DNA of 64,000 nucleotides from Clostridia bacterium (GTDB lineage Bacteria > Bacillota > Clostridia > Oscillospirales > CAG-272): assembly GCA_017520505.1 (NCBI GenBank), contig JAFXFN010000001.1, positions 1 to 64,000 of the forward strand, read 5' to 3'. How positions within the stretch are numbered: position 1 is the first letter of the stretch; every line of letters starts with the position of its first letter. This document shows, piece after piece, positions 15,958 through 25,418 of the stretch. A program made the translations under genes and the position numbers. The notes below the pieces were generated by a model. That model ran no database searches and was not told the origin of the DNA. It saw only the letters and a program-made list of their open reading frames with translations.

Positions 15958-16841
15958 TCGGGAAGCGGACTTTCAAAATAAAGCTCCTGCTTGGTTATAG
16001 GGTGAATAAAGCCTATACGCCTTGCGTGAAGGCATTGACCGCACAAAAGCATTTCGTTTGAAATTTCAAATTTCGTTTTACCTGCGCCGTAAACTGTGTC
16101 GCCCATAAGCGGATGGCCGAGTGATGCCATATGTACACGTATCTGGTGCGTTCTGCCCGTTTTAAGTCTGAATTTTACGTAAGAAAAGCCGACAGCTTCG
16201 CCAAGCACCTCGTATTCCGTGACGGCGTTTTTCGAGTTTTTGAGTGTCACCGCCATCTTTTTTCTGTCCTTTTCGTTTCTGCCTATCGGCTTATCTATGA
16301 CACCTGAGGACTCTTTCAGCTTGCCGACGGTAACTCCCTCATATTCTCTTAAAAAGCTGTGCTCCTTTATCTGCTCGGCAAGGCCCACGTGCGCCTCGTC
16401 CGTCTTTGCGATTATAAGCAGACCGCTTGTGTCCTTGTCAATTCTATGTACGATTCCCGGACGGATAACACCGTTTATTGATGAAAGTCTGCCCTTCATT
16501 TTGTATAAAAGCGCCGAAACGAGTGTTCCTGTGTAATTACCCGGTGCGGGATGCACGACCATACCCTTCGGTTTATTTACAACGGCTAAATATTCGTCCT
16601 CATAAACTATTTCTATCGGAATATCCTCAGGCACGACCTTGTCTTCAACCGCCTCGGGTGCTTCGTACGATACAGTATCGCCCGATTTCAGGCGGTATTT
16701 TTTTTCGGATGCTTCACCGTTTACGGTTATATTTCCGTTTTCAATGCATTTGACAGCCGAGGCTCTCGTTATATCAAAAAGCTCGGCTGATGCCGTATCA
16801 AGTCTTGCACCGTCAAGGCTTTCGTCAACCGTTTTTATCAT
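15903..16841 (-). CDS. rluD: RluD-family 23S rRNA pseudouridine synthase
   Basis: A 312-residue enzyme with an N-terminal S4 RNA-binding domain (about 10-75) and a catalytic domain containing NKPKGMVVHPAPG and HRIDKDTSGLLIIAK, whose Asp is the nucleophile, plus the RTHQIRVHMASLGHPLMGD signature. It is expected to isomerise uridines of 23S rRNA helix 69 or a related site. The ATG at 16841 is used with a GAGG site; a TTG five codons upstream is less likely. It overlaps lspA by 17 bases, the usual order in Firmicutes. Confidence 0.92.
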   Translation of the reverse strand: MIKTVDESLDGARLDTASAELFDITRASAVKCIENGNITVNGEASEKKYRLKSGDTVSYEAPEAVEDKVVPEDIPIEIVYEDEYLAVVNKPKGMVVHPAPGNYTGTLVSALLYKMKGRLSSINGVIRPGIVHRIDKDTSGLLIIAKTDEAHVGLAEQIKEHSFLREYEGVTVGKLKESSGVIDKPIGRNEKDRKKMAVTLKNSKNAVTEYEVLGEAVGFSYVKFRLKTGRTHQIRVHMASLGHPLMGDTVYGAGKTKFEISNEMLLCGQCLHARRIGFIHPITKQELYFESPLPDYFVSVLHKLGLDPSEEI

Positions 16842-17373
16842 TTTCTTTAACCTCAACAGCGGCTTTTTGCTCTCTGAATATCGTTTTATCGATAAATATC
16901 ATATACACGGCAAGGCATATACAGCCAAGCGTGACGAAAATATCCGCAACGTTAAAAACGGGAAAATCTTTATAAAACTCAAAACGCAAAAAGTCAACAA
17001 CGTAACCGTTTGCAACCCTGTCTATCATATTTCCGATGCCGCCGCTTATGACTGCGGCGAGGCTTATGCAAAACATTTTATGCTCTTTTGCATAGAAAAA
17101 CAGCACCGCCGTCATCAAAATAACGGCAAGAGTCGAAATGCTCATAAACACCCAGCGGTGGTCGGCAAACATACCCCACGCCGCCCCTCGGTTTTCAACG
17201 TACACAAGGTCAAAAACATAGGGAATAAACGGCTGAACGCCTTGTCCTTTAAGTGATGATACAGCCGCAATTTTAGTCAGCTGGTCAAGCACGACGCCGA
17301 CTGCGGCAAAAAGCACCCACAGAGAAAACAAAGGAAGTCTTGATACTATATCCCTTTTTGTAAACTTCATCAT
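16825..17373 (-). CDS. lspA: lipoprotein signal peptidase (signal peptidase II)
   Basis: A 182-residue membrane aspartyl protease that removes signal peptides of the many lipoproteins seen in this window. Four hydrophobic helices are visible. The two catalytic aspartates lie in GGIGNMIDR and FNVADIFVTLG, and the ENRGAAWG motif is intact. The start codon overlaps the divIVA stop (TGATG). Confidence 0.95.
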   Translation of the reverse strand: MMKFTKRDIVSRLPLFSLWVLFAAVGVVLDQLTKIAAVSSLKGQGVQPFIPYVFDLVYVENRGAAWGMFADHRWVFMSISTLAVILMTAVLFFYAKEHKMFCISLAAVISGGIGNMIDRVANGYVVDFLRFEFYKDFPVFNVADIFVTLGCICLAVYMIFIDKTIFREQKAAVEVKENDKNG

Positions 17374-18086
17374 CAGTTGTCCTTTTTGTCTTCGGTGTCT
17401 GTTATAAGCTCACCGATTTCTGCGGTTATTTCATCATTGGAGGTGTAGTTTATCGCCTTTATTTTATCTCTTATCGTTCTGCCCTTGAATTTTGCCGCCT
17501 CACCCCTCACAGGTGTCGGTCTTTTTTCATTTGCTTTTTGAACGGGGGCTTTTTCACCCTCTGCAATATCCTCCTTGATGCCCGAAAGAACTGTCTTTAC
17601 AAGCACATCGACATTCGTTTCGCTCTTGTATTTTTCATCGGGCGCAAGCGTTTCCGCTTCCTTTATTGCATCACGGTATGTCTTTATTATCTGCTTTTTC
17701 ATCATATCCGTGTGCTTTTTGAGGTAATCGAGCAGTCTTGCCTCATCCTCTATCTGACGGCGGAAGTCCTTGAGCACACGATCGGCATTTTCCTGCGCCG
17801 CCTTATAAAGAAGACGTGACTTTTCCTCTGCTTCCGCTATTATTTCGTCAGCCTTCTTTTTTGCTATCATTATCGCTTCCTGTGCTTCGTCGGAATTGAG
17901 CTTCTTATCGGATGATGAAAGTCCGTCGACAGCGGCATCAAGCTTATACTGAAGCTCATCCTTTTCAAGGCAAATCGACTCGTATTTTTCACAAATAAAA
18001 TCTATATATGAATCGACCTCATCGGTATTATACCCGAATACGGTTTTACCAAAGGTCTTATTTTTTATATCCTGCGGTGAAAGCAT
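17373..18086 (-). CDS. divIVA: DivIVA domain protein
   Basis: A 237-residue coiled-coil protein that senses curved membrane at septum and poles. The N-terminal membrane-binding crossover domain (MLSPQDIKNKTFGKTVFGYN, then EVDSYIDFI) is followed by long coiled coil (35-125) rich in Glu, Lys and Ala, then a low-complexity tail. The ATG at 18086 is chosen because GGAAAGGA precedes it and DivIVA proteins begin at this Met. It belongs to the division cluster with sepF, although ylmG and ylmH, usually between them, are absent. Confidence 0.9.
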   Translation of the reverse strand: MLSPQDIKNKTFGKTVFGYNTDEVDSYIDFICEKYESICLEKDELQYKLDAAVDGLSSSDKKLNSDEAQEAIMIAKKKADEIIAEAEEKSRLLYKAAQENADRVLKDFRRQIEDEARLLDYLKKHTDMMKKQIIKTYRDAIKEAETLAPDEKYKSETNVDVLVKTVLSGIKEDIAEGEKAPVQKANEKRPTPVRGEAAKFKGRTIRDKIKAINYTSNDEITAEIGELITDTEDKKDN

Positions 18087-18159
18087 TTTTTCCTTTCCGA
18101 GCGTACAGATGACACTCAACTGTAAATATTTGTAAGAAAATCATTAAAATGGGAATTCA

Positions 18160-18226
18160 AAAATAAAAAACAACCACGCCAACCGGTCACCGTTATTTTT
18201 TTTGACCGGCAACAATAGTTGTTATT
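18160..18226 (-). terminator. terminator downstream of sepF
   Basis: Arms aaccggtca and tgaccgg, extended by aacaac/gttgtt, form a long stem on the minus strand followed by GGTTGTTTTTTATTTTT. Confidence 0.8.
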
Positions 18227-18247
18227 TATTAATTTTGTCGCTTTTTA

Positions 18248-18706
18248 TTAGTTTTCTTCGCTCTGCTTCTTTTCTTCACGGCGCATAGCTTCGCCTGAAA
18301 CGTCAACGTTGGGAGGTGTTATAACGTATGTATTTGATGCAACCTTCTTGAGCTGACCGTCAAGAGAGTAAGCAACACCTGACAAGAAGTCAATAACACG
18401 TCTTGCTGTTTCCTTGTTTGTTTCCTCAAGGTTGAGTACAACTGTTCTTCTGTGGAGAAGGTGGTCTGCGATCTGGGGAACAGATTCGAATTCCTTGGGT
18501 CTTACGACCTTGAGCTCAAGGGAAGCGCCCGATGCTACGTTGATGCCGTTTCTTACAGCCTCACGAACGGGAGCTGATGTCTGTGTCTGCGGCTTTTCTT
18601 CCTTTACCGCTTCCTCTTCGTATTCGTAGTCGTAGTCGCTGTCCTCTGATACTTCAGAATCCTCAAAATCCTGACCGTTGAATTTAAGCTTGTCAAAAAA
18701 TCCCAT
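18248..18706 (-). CDS. sepF: cell division protein SepF
   Basis: A 152-residue FtsZ-binding membrane anchor. It has an amphipathic N-terminus (MGFFDKLKFNG), an acidic linker rich in Glu, Asp and Tyr, and the conserved core LKVVRPKEFESVPQIADHLL followed by VVLNLEETNKETARRVIDFL and GVAYSLDGQLKKVASNTYVI. AAAGGAG precedes the ATG at 18706; the upstream in-frame extension overlaps ylmE and is rejected. Last gene of the operon from miaA. Confidence 0.95.
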   Translation of the reverse strand: MGFFDKLKFNGQDFEDSEVSEDSDYDYEYEEEAVKEEKPQTQTSAPVREAVRNGINVASGASLELKVVRPKEFESVPQIADHLLHRRTVVLNLEETNKETARRVIDFLSGVAYSLDGQLKKVASNTYVITPPNVDVSGEAMRREEKKQSEEN

Positions 18707-18734
18707 TTTAAACTCCTTTATATTTGATATTTTT

Positions 18735-19430
18735 TTACATTCTTTTGCCGAACACCGCAGAGCCGACACGAACCATATTCGATCCGTTCATAACAGCTTG
18801 CACATAACTGTCCGACATACCCATAGATAATATGGGTTCTATTATATTATCTAACTTTTTTTCGCAAATGTCAATAAATAATTTATAAATTTGTGAAAAA
18901 TAATTGTGATAATCTGATTTATTTTCGCATTTCGGTGCCATTGTCATAACACCCACTATCCTTATATTGGAATAATTGGATATTTTTTCAAAAAAGTCAT
19001 AAATATCCTCCGGCATAATACCGCTTTTGCTTTCCTCTTTACCGCAGTTTATCTCTATCAAAATATCCTGAACGATACCGAGCTTTCCTGCACGCAGGTC
19101 GATTTCCTTTGCTAATTTTTCAGAATCGACTGAATGGATAAGGTCGACCTTACCGACTATGTACTTCACCTTGTTGCTTTGAAGCGTTCCGATGAAGTGA
19201 AGCTCACAAGGAAGATCCTTGACGTCCTCGTATTTATCGAGAAGCTCCTGCACACGGTTTTCACCTATTGCCTTTATTCCGCATTCGTTGACGGCATACG
19301 CAATTCTTTCCGTGTCGACCGTTTTGGTCGCAAGCATCAGAGTGACCTCGGGGGAGGTTTTGCCCCCGTCGATCTCTGCCTTTATTCTTTCGATATTCGT
19401 TTTTATTGCTATTTTATCTGCTTCTGTCAT
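18735..19430 (-). CDS. ylmE: YggS/YlmE-type pyridoxal-phosphate homeostasis protein
   Basis: A 231-residue single-domain PLP-binding TIM barrel. The PLP lysine lies in LMLATKTV, GENRVQELLDKY follows, and the phosphate-binding end is MGMSDSYVQAVMNGSNMVRVG. The family keeps free PLP safe and affects amino-acid pools; it is not a catabolic racemase. Next to sepF, as in the ylm cluster of Gram-positive bacteria. It starts one base after tldE's stop region, so translation is probably coupled. Confidence 0.93.
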   Translation of the reverse strand: MTEADKIAIKTNIERIKAEIDGGKTSPEVTLMLATKTVDTERIAYAVNECGIKAIGENRVQELLDKYEDVKDLPCELHFIGTLQSNKVKYIVGKVDLIHSVDSEKLAKEIDLRAGKLGIVQDILIEINCGKEESKSGIMPEDIYDFFEKISNYSNIRIVGVMTMAPKCENKSDYHNYFSQIYKLFIDICEKKLDNIIEPILSMGMSDSYVQAVMNGSNMVRVGSAVFGKRM

Positions 19431-19431
19431 T

Positions 19432-20799
19432 TCATTCTCCCTCGGCGGCTATGGGCATAGGCTCGCTCAAAAGTATTGACGGACAAGATATTACATCTCC
19501 GAACGGATTTGCATACACATCGCATCCTACAGCCTCTATATTTTTCAAAAGATCATATACATTTCCGCTTACGGTGATACCCGTCACGGCTCTGTCAGGC
19601 TTGCCGTTCTTGATCAGAATTCCCTGCGCTGACAGCGAAAAGTCGCCCGTTGCGGCGTTTGCGCCTGCGTGAAGTCCTTCAAGAGATGTGAGCATTATTC
19701 CGTTTTCCGCCTTTTCCATAAGCTCATCACGTGTAAGCGTGCCCGCTTTCAGACAGAAGTTTGAAAACGATATTGCAACAGCGGAGGAATATGAAGCCTT
19801 TGAGGCACTTGCCGTTGACTCACATCCTGCCTTATTTGCTGTCTTGAGGTTATACAAAAGCGACTTCAGGACACCGTTTTCGATGACTGTAATCTTACGT
19901 GAAGCAACACCCTCATCATCAAACCCACGTGAGCCGAATGAAAAGTCTGCTGTCGGCTCGTCGGTTATCGTCACGCACTCAGAGGCGATTTTTTCGCCCT
20001 CTTTATTCACCAGAAGCGAAAGTCCCTTTTGCGTACATTCAGATGAGAAAATACCGCTGAACGTCGAAAGCAAGTCGCAAACGGCACGTGCTTCGATGAT
20101 CGTTTTAAGGCTTCCGCCCTCACACGAGCCTGCTCCGCAGAAGCGGATTGCCTCATTTGCACTTTCTTCAGCCGCCGACTTTATATCAAGGCTGTCAATA
20201 TTGAAGCCTGCCGTATATGCAAAGCCCGAATTCATATCATCGCCTATTTTTGCAATCGGTATAACGTATGCGGCAATAAATCCGAAATCCTCGGAAACAT
20301 CAAGTCCGCTTGAATTTTTTATCATTCTCGACGAATTCTGCGAAATAACATACGAGCCCATCGTTCTTATTATCTTTTCGTCATATTCCAAGGCGTATTT
20401 TTCCATTTGCTTTGCAAGCTCTATCTTTTCCGATGCGCTGACAGAAGCAAGCGATGAGTCTACTGTTTTCGGTGTCGGGTATTCTTTATCGCCGTGATAA
20501 ATGAACTGCTCGTCGGGGGACTCTATTACCCTTGCGTTTTCTATCGCCTTTTCTATAAGCTCCTCTGCACCGCCGACGTCGTAAGACGTGGTTGAAGCAT
20601 AGCCCATTTTACCGTCAGTCTTCACACGAAGTGAAATTCCGATAAAATCGTGAACGCTGTAGTTATCTATCTCCCCGCTTATGACCTTTACCTGGAAGCT
20701 GTCGCCCCACGTTGCGTATATTTCATATTCAAGACCTTGCTTTTCGGCTGATATTCTGTCAATTTCCTTTGCAAAAGCAATTATTCCGTTTTTAAGCAT
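19432..20799 (-). CDS. tldE: TldE/PmbA-family subunit of the TldD-TldE metalloprotease
   Basis: A 455-residue protein of the PmbA/TldE family, the non-catalytic partner of TldD. No HExxxH zinc motif is present, as expected. Typical blocks are DNYSVHDFIGISLRVKTDGK near the N-terminus and a DDEGVASRKITVIENGVLK segment near residue 300. The heterodimer degrades unfolded peptides and matures some ribosomal peptides. It overlaps tldD by 8 bases. Confidence 0.9.
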   Translation of the reverse strand: MLKNGIIAFAKEIDRISAEKQGLEYEIYATWGDSFQVKVISGEIDNYSVHDFIGISLRVKTDGKMGYASTTSYDVGGAEELIEKAIENARVIESPDEQFIYHGDKEYPTPKTVDSSLASVSASEKIELAKQMEKYALEYDEKIIRTMGSYVISQNSSRMIKNSSGLDVSEDFGFIAAYVIPIAKIGDDMNSGFAYTAGFNIDSLDIKSAAEESANEAIRFCGAGSCEGGSLKTIIEARAVCDLLSTFSGIFSSECTQKGLSLLVNKEGEKIASECVTITDEPTADFSFGSRGFDDEGVASRKITVIENGVLKSLLYNLKTANKAGCESTASASKASYSSAVAISFSNFCLKAGTLTRDELMEKAENGIMLTSLEGLHAGANAATGDFSLSAQGILIKNGKPDRAVTGITVSGNVYDLLKNIEAVGCDVYANPFGDVISCPSILLSEPMPIAAEGE

Positions 20800-22183
20800 T
20801 TACGTCACCTCCCACAAGAATGTTTGAAATGCGTATTGTCGGCTGGCCGACGTTTGTGGGTATCGAGCCGGATGACGAACCGCACATACCCTGCGCAAGC
20901 GTCATATTGTCAGAGACCATATCAATGTTCATAAGCACCTCTGCGCCCTTGCCGATAAGAGTTGCACCACGTACGGGCTCTGCTATCTTGCCGTTTTTAA
21001 TGAGGTACCCCTCCTGAACGCTGAAGTTGAATTCGCCCGTCACGGGATTGACCGAGCCGCCGCCCATGTGTGCGGCATAAAGACCGTTGTCAACGGATGC
21101 GAAAATATCTTCTTCCTTATCGGCTCCTGCGGCAATATACGTATTTGTCATACGTGAGGTAGGTGCATAGCTGTAGTCCTGACGTCTGCCGCTTCCCGTT
21201 GAGGGCATACCCATACGGATAGAGCCGAGCTTATCTATCATATAATTTTTCAGTATTCCGTTTTCTATAAGCAGTATTTTAGTGCTTTTTTCGCCCTCGT
21301 CGCTCATAGCAATCGAGCCCCACTGTCCTGTCATCGTTCCGTCGTCGTATGCGGTGACCTTTTCGTTTGCAATTTTCTCTCCCATTTTACCGCAGAATAC
21401 GGAGTTGCCCTTTGCAACGCTTGTGGCTTCAAGGGAGTGGCCGCAAGCCTCGTGGAATATAACGCCGCCGAAGCCGCCGCCCATTATAACGGACATTTTA
21501 CCCGCAGGGCATTTGCCTGCGTGAAGCATCGTCACCGCCTGGCGTGCGGCAAATCTTCCGCCCTCCACGGGGTCTATCGTGTCAAAATACTCAAATCCTC
21601 CGCAGGTTCCGGGGGAAAATCTTCCGTTTTGATTTTCACGTCCGTTTGATGCTATTGCGCTTATCGCTATGCGTACGTACGCACGGCGGTCCTCGCCGTA
21701 CACGCCGTCGCTGTTTGCAACGAGCACGTTTTTGTCGCTTACGGCAAGTGAGCCTGTAACCTGCTTTATTTCATCGGAATAGCTCTTTGCCGCATCGCAT
21801 CCGAGCTTCAGATACTCTGCACGTCTTTTCGCCGAAACGTCGCACGGCGGTACTTGAACAGGGCATATCACAGGGAAAACCGTCGGGGTAAGTACGATAT
21901 CAAGACCGCTTTTTCCGATACCTCCGACAGCATCGCACACCTTGTCGGCAACAGCCGAAAGCCCCTTTTCGCTTATATCGTTTCCGTAAGCGTAAACAGA
22001 GTTTGTTCCCTTTATCGCTCTGATACCTGCGCCGATATTACGTGCGGTAAGCGCATTTTCAACGTTACCCGATATGACCGAAACCGTATCGCTTCTTTTA
22101 TCCTCTGCGTATATTTCCGCATAATCTGCTCCGCTTGCAAGTACACGGGCAATTATTTTTTCACATATTCGTTTATCTATCAT
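20792..22183 (-). CDS. tldD: TldD zinc metalloprotease subunit
   Basis: A 463-residue protease with the active-site helix GGGFGGVIFHEACGHSLEA, zinc ligands H244 and H249 and catalytic E245. The C-terminal half includes a DEGEKSTKILLIENGILKNYM block shared with TldE. It functions with the downstream tldE product. No microcin or RiPP precursor is visible nearby, so general peptide turnover is likely. Confidence 0.93.
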   Translation of the reverse strand: MIDKRICEKIIARVLASGADYAEIYAEDKRSDTVSVISGNVENALTARNIGAGIRAIKGTNSVYAYGNDISEKGLSAVADKVCDAVGGIGKSGLDIVLTPTVFPVICPVQVPPCDVSAKRRAEYLKLGCDAAKSYSDEIKQVTGSLAVSDKNVLVANSDGVYGEDRRAYVRIAISAIASNGRENQNGRFSPGTCGGFEYFDTIDPVEGGRFAARQAVTMLHAGKCPAGKMSVIMGGGFGGVIFHEACGHSLEATSVAKGNSVFCGKMGEKIANEKVTAYDDGTMTGQWGSIAMSDEGEKSTKILLIENGILKNYMIDKLGSIRMGMPSTGSGRRQDYSYAPTSRMTNTYIAAGADKEEDIFASVDNGLYAAHMGGGSVNPVTGEFNFSVQEGYLIKNGKIAEPVRGATLIGKGAEVLMNIDMVSDNMTLAQGMCGSSSGSIPTNVGQPTIRISNILVGGDVNA

Positions 22184-22192
22184 AATTCCCTC

Positions 22193-23443
22193 TTATCCGA
22201 CGGTCCTGCCGTCATAAAGTTCTTTTCCGCCTAATATTATACGGTCGTGCTCACGAAGGTGTCTTTCGGTGTCGCCCTCACCGTAATCGGTTTTGGAAAT
22301 GTAATAGCCGTCACCCTCGTGTATTATATCCGTCTTTATAAATCTTATCACATTTTTATCAAGAATATACACGCCGTGCTCTCCGTTTGACAGATGAAGT
22401 GCATCTGACGGTATTTTTATACCCTCTGTTGCTTTGTACGTTATCTCGATATTCTGACGTCTTTCAAAGCTGAAGCCTGATGGCACGGTGTCCGTTTTAA
22501 ATATCAGAAGCGACTCCTCATCATTCGGTGCGGACACGGTACGTTCAAGTGTGAATTCTATCGTCATTCCTGCCTCATACGGAAAATATATGCCGTATAA
22601 AGAGTCCTGCTCAAACTCCGAGGCTGTCATTTTGTCAACCGTGCATACGATATACCAATCGTGGCTTCCCGCTATTTTGCCTGCGGCATATCTACCCTGT
22701 CCGCTGTTTTTAACAGGCGAGGAGGTTGAAAGCGCTTTGAACTCATCAACCGTCATATTTTCAAGCGACTGCACGGTAAATACTGTTTCATATCCGTCTG
22801 TCGTCGAATAATAATAACCCGGTATTTTCGTCTTTACTGTGTCAGACGGCACATCACCGTTTCCTACGAGCGACTGTCTTTTCGATTCATACACAGATAT
22901 TTCATTATTGAAGTTAAGACGCTTGTTCGTTATTATCTCACGCTTATTCAAAAGCACTAAAAGCTCCTTTGATTTTTCGCCTGCATACTCAAAATCACCC
23001 TGTGAAATTTTTTCACAGATAAGATAATAAAGCTGATTTATCTGCTTGTCTGTATATTTCGTGTCGTAAGCCTCAGCGCCGAGTTTTACGTTGCTTTTTT
23101 TCAATATGTCAAGCTTTTTGTCTATGACCTTGAGCTGTTCGCTTACATCTGAATATGTACCCGAATAAACGCACGCAACCTCCGAATGAGCCTTTACGTG
23201 CTCACCCTCCTCACAGTAGCTGTTGAGTATACCGTCAAACGACGTGTACAAAACCGTTTCATCTCTGAAAATATATCCGTCTGAGATAACCTTTTCGTCA
23301 CTTACGGTATATTTTGCCTCTTCAAAAATAATATCGTTTGAAAAGGAATTTATGATGTGATACACGACGTACACAATGGCGAGTATCGAAAGAAGCGTCA
23401 TTGCAACGTATACACCGACACGCTTTAGATATTCCTTATCCAA
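22193..23443 (-). CDS. HlyD-like membrane adaptor protein
   Basis: A 416-residue protein with one N-terminal membrane helix (VYVAMTLLSILAIVYVVYHI, 12-31), then a biotinyl-lipoyl-like half motif (DGILNSYCEEGEHVKAHSEV), a coiled-coil hairpin (about 95-190) and a C-terminal beta domain ending with the second lipoyl-type block (IKIPSDALHLSNGEHGVYIL). This is the architecture of HlyD-type efflux adaptors, but no transporter is adjacent. In Clostridia this gene is commonly found beside sepF/ylmE, so an envelope or division role is possible. It overlaps miaA by 8 bases. Confidence 0.7.
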   Translation of the reverse strand: MDKEYLKRVGVYVAMTLLSILAIVYVVYHIINSFSNDIIFEEAKYTVSDEKVISDGYIFRDETVLYTSFDGILNSYCEEGEHVKAHSEVACVYSGTYSDVSEQLKVIDKKLDILKKSNVKLGAEAYDTKYTDKQINQLYYLICEKISQGDFEYAGEKSKELLVLLNKREIITNKRLNFNNEISVYESKRQSLVGNGDVPSDTVKTKIPGYYYSTTDGYETVFTVQSLENMTVDEFKALSTSSPVKNSGQGRYAAGKIAGSHDWYIVCTVDKMTASEFEQDSLYGIYFPYEAGMTIEFTLERTVSAPNDEESLLIFKTDTVPSGFSFERRQNIEITYKATEGIKIPSDALHLSNGEHGVYILDKNVIRFIKTDIIHEGDGYYISKTDYGEGDTERHLREHDRIILGGKELYDGRTVG

Positions 23444-24377
23444 GTTCGTTCCTCTTTTCCTTTATCGTGTTAATAATGTACTTTGACACTTCATCCTTTG
23501 ACGAAAACTCATCAGCATAAACGAAGTGTGCGTCTTTATACCGTGAAAACCACGTTATCTGTCTTTTTGCGTAATTTCTCGTTGCTTGCTTCAAGGATTC
23601 GACCGCCTCGTCAAGTGACATCTGACCGTTTATGTATCCGATAAGCTCCTTATAGCCTATTGCCTGATACGCCGTTGTTCCCTCTTTAAGCTCGCCGCTT
23701 GACAAAAGCTCTCTTATCTCTTTTTCAAGCCCCTCTTCAAGCATCATATCGACACGTCTGTTTATTCTGTCATAAAGGATCTCACGATTTCTGTATGACA
23801 GCACAAATATCGTATAATCGTACGTTTCGTCCTTTACAAGCTGAGTTTTGTCAATTTCCGACTTTGTTTTACCCGTCAGATAATATATTTCAAGCGCACG
23901 CACAACACGCTTTACGTTGTTTTCGTGTATTTTTTCAGCCGATTCGGGGTCAATTTGCGAAAGCATCAGCCAGTTTTCGTGCTTGTCCCTTGATAAAAGC
24001 TCTGCACGCAGCTTTTCGTCAACCGAGCACGCTTCATCAGGGCGGATAAACATAAGCGAGTCAAGATAAAGCCCCGTACCTCCGCAAAGAACGGGAAGCT
24101 TATTCCGTGATGACACATCATCTATTGCACGCTTTGCAAGGGAAACGTAGTCAGAGGATGAAAAATCCTCCCACGGCTCTCTTACGTCTATCAGGTGGTG
24201 GCGCACGGCTTCCATTTCAGATTTCGTCGGCTTTGCCGTGCCTATATTCATTTTGCGGTATATCTGCATACTGTCACAGGAAATAAGCTCACCGTCAAGT
24301 GAAGTGCATACGTCAAGTGCCGCACTTGATTTACCCGATGCGGTTGCCCCCGCAATTACAATAACATTTTTCTTCAT
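23436..24377 (-). CDS. miaA: tRNA dimethylallyltransferase
   Basis: A 313-residue enzyme transferring the dimethylallyl group to A37 of tRNAs reading UNN codons. P-loop GATASGKSSAAL, the DSMQIYRKMNIGTAKPT block and the HHLIDV motif are intact; QATRNYAKRQITWFSR near the end is the tRNA-binding tail. The ATG at 24377 is used; a TTG two codons upstream is possible. First gene of the miaA-HlyD-like-tldD-tldE-ylmE-sepF operon. Confidence 0.93.
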   Translation of the reverse strand: MKKNVIVIAGATASGKSSAALDVCTSLDGELISCDSMQIYRKMNIGTAKPTKSEMEAVRHHLIDVREPWEDFSSSDYVSLAKRAIDDVSSRNKLPVLCGGTGLYLDSLMFIRPDEACSVDEKLRAELLSRDKHENWLMLSQIDPESAEKIHENNVKRVVRALEIYYLTGKTKSEIDKTQLVKDETYDYTIFVLSYRNREILYDRINRRVDMMLEEGLEKEIRELLSSGELKEGTTAYQAIGYKELIGYINGQMSLDEAVESLKQATRNYAKRQITWFSRYKDAHFVYADEFSSKDEVSKYIINTIKEKRNELG

Positions 24378-24418
24378 ATACAAGTCCGTTTAAATTTGAT
24401 TATTACTTACCATTATGC

Positions 24419-24447
24419 ATTATATATTATAATATATTTAATGTCAA
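24419..24447 (-). promoter_or_regulatory. sigma-A promoter of the miaA operon
   Basis: Minus strand TTGACA (24447-24442), a 17-base spacer and TATAAT (24424-24419), 42 bases upstream of miaA. Confidence 0.85.
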
Positions 24448-24451
24448 GAAC

Positions 24452-24490
24452 AAAAAAGAAAAGAAGCTATGATAAATCACAACTTCTTTT
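24452..24490 (-). terminator. terminator of the cytidylate-kinase-like gene
   Basis: Minus strand arms aaaagaagt and gcttctttt followed by CTTTTTTG, just before the miaA promoter. Confidence 0.65.
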
Positions 24491-24507
24491 CTTAAAACTG
24501 TTCCGGT

Positions 24508-25146
24508 TTAATCACTTTTCACCTGCTCACGGCATTTCACATATTCAAGTATCATTTTTGCCGTCTTTTCACTTCCGAGGGGATAACTGCTTATTGCCAA
24601 TTCATAATTGGAAACGTTGCCCCATTCTCGGTTCGTGTAAAAATTATAGTAATTTGCACGTCTTTTATCGGTTTTAACGATCTTTGATTCTGCCGCATCT
24701 GCGGGAATGCCGTCTTTCTTTTTTATTCTTTCTATCCTTTGCTCCATTGGAGCATAGATAAATACACTCACACAATCGGGATTATTTCTTAAAATATAAT
24801 CCGCACATCTTCCGACGATAACGCACGAGCCTTCTTTTTCTGTAATCTCATTGATAATTTTATTTTGGAGGATATACAGCTTGTCATTCATCGGCAACTC
24901 AACCGAGGAGGTAAAATGACTTGAGAACATAAATGCTCCGGTTGACAAAGCATACAATAAGCTGTTTGTTGCTGTTTCGTCAACACTTGCATAAGTTTCG
25001 GGTGCAATACCGCTTTTCTGTGCCGCAAGAGCTATCAGCTCTCTGTCATAAAACGGTACGTCCATCATTCTTGCAAGCTTTTCACCTATTTCTCTGCCGC
25101 CGCTGCCGTATTGCCTACCTAAGGCAATAATTGATTTGTAAGCCAA
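24508..25146 (-). CDS. cytidylate kinase-like family protein
   Basis: A 212-residue P-loop kinase of the AAK6/cytidylate-kinase-like family. Walker A is GRQYGSGGREIGEKLA, then PFYDRELIALAAQKSG and CVIVGRCADYIL; an RANYYNFYTNREWG block near residue 165 is typical of the family. Real Cmk is generally next to plsC or ispH; this family is distinct and its substrate is unknown. The start is a TTG at 25146, supported by AAAGGGG 8 bases upstream; the longer frame would begin inside that site. Confidence 0.8.
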   Translation of the reverse strand: MAYKSIIALGRQYGSGGREIGEKLARMMDVPFYDRELIALAAQKSGIAPETYASVDETATNSLLYALSTGAFMFSSHFTSSVELPMNDKLYILQNKIINEITEKEGSCVIVGRCADYILRNNPDCVSVFIYAPMEQRIERIKKKDGIPADAAESKIVKTDKRRANYYNFYTNREWGNVSNYELAISSYPLGSEKTAKMILEYVKCREQVKSD

Positions 25147-25193
25147 CGGTATCACCCCTTTCAAGTTTTTAGTCCTTCCTTCTTTCCGTCTTT

Positions 25194-25222
25194 ATGATAC
25201 CATAAATTCGTTTGTTTGTCAA
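25194..25222 (-). promoter_or_regulatory. promoter of the cytidylate-kinase-like gene
   Basis: Minus strand TTGACA (25222-25217), a 17-base spacer and TATCAT (25199-25194). Confidence 0.75.
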
Positions 25223-25374
25223 GTATTTTAAGCAAATTTCATAAAAAATATAATGGTTTTGATATAAGTTTGTTAAAGTTGCACAAAATCAAGACGCTTT
25301 AAAAAATGTTAAAAACCCATAAATTGTACATTTGTTATAAATACCGAAAGTTAACATATTTGTTTTTTGCAAAG

Positions 25375-25404
25375 AAAAAGTGCAGTCTTAAACAAGACTG
25401 CACA
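25375..25404 (-). terminator. terminator of secG
   Basis: Ten-base perfect arms gtgcagtctt (25380-25389) and aagactgcac (25394-25403) with a 4-base loop, followed on the minus strand by TTTTT. Confidence 0.9.
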
Positions 25405-25418
25405 AATTTGCATTTAAA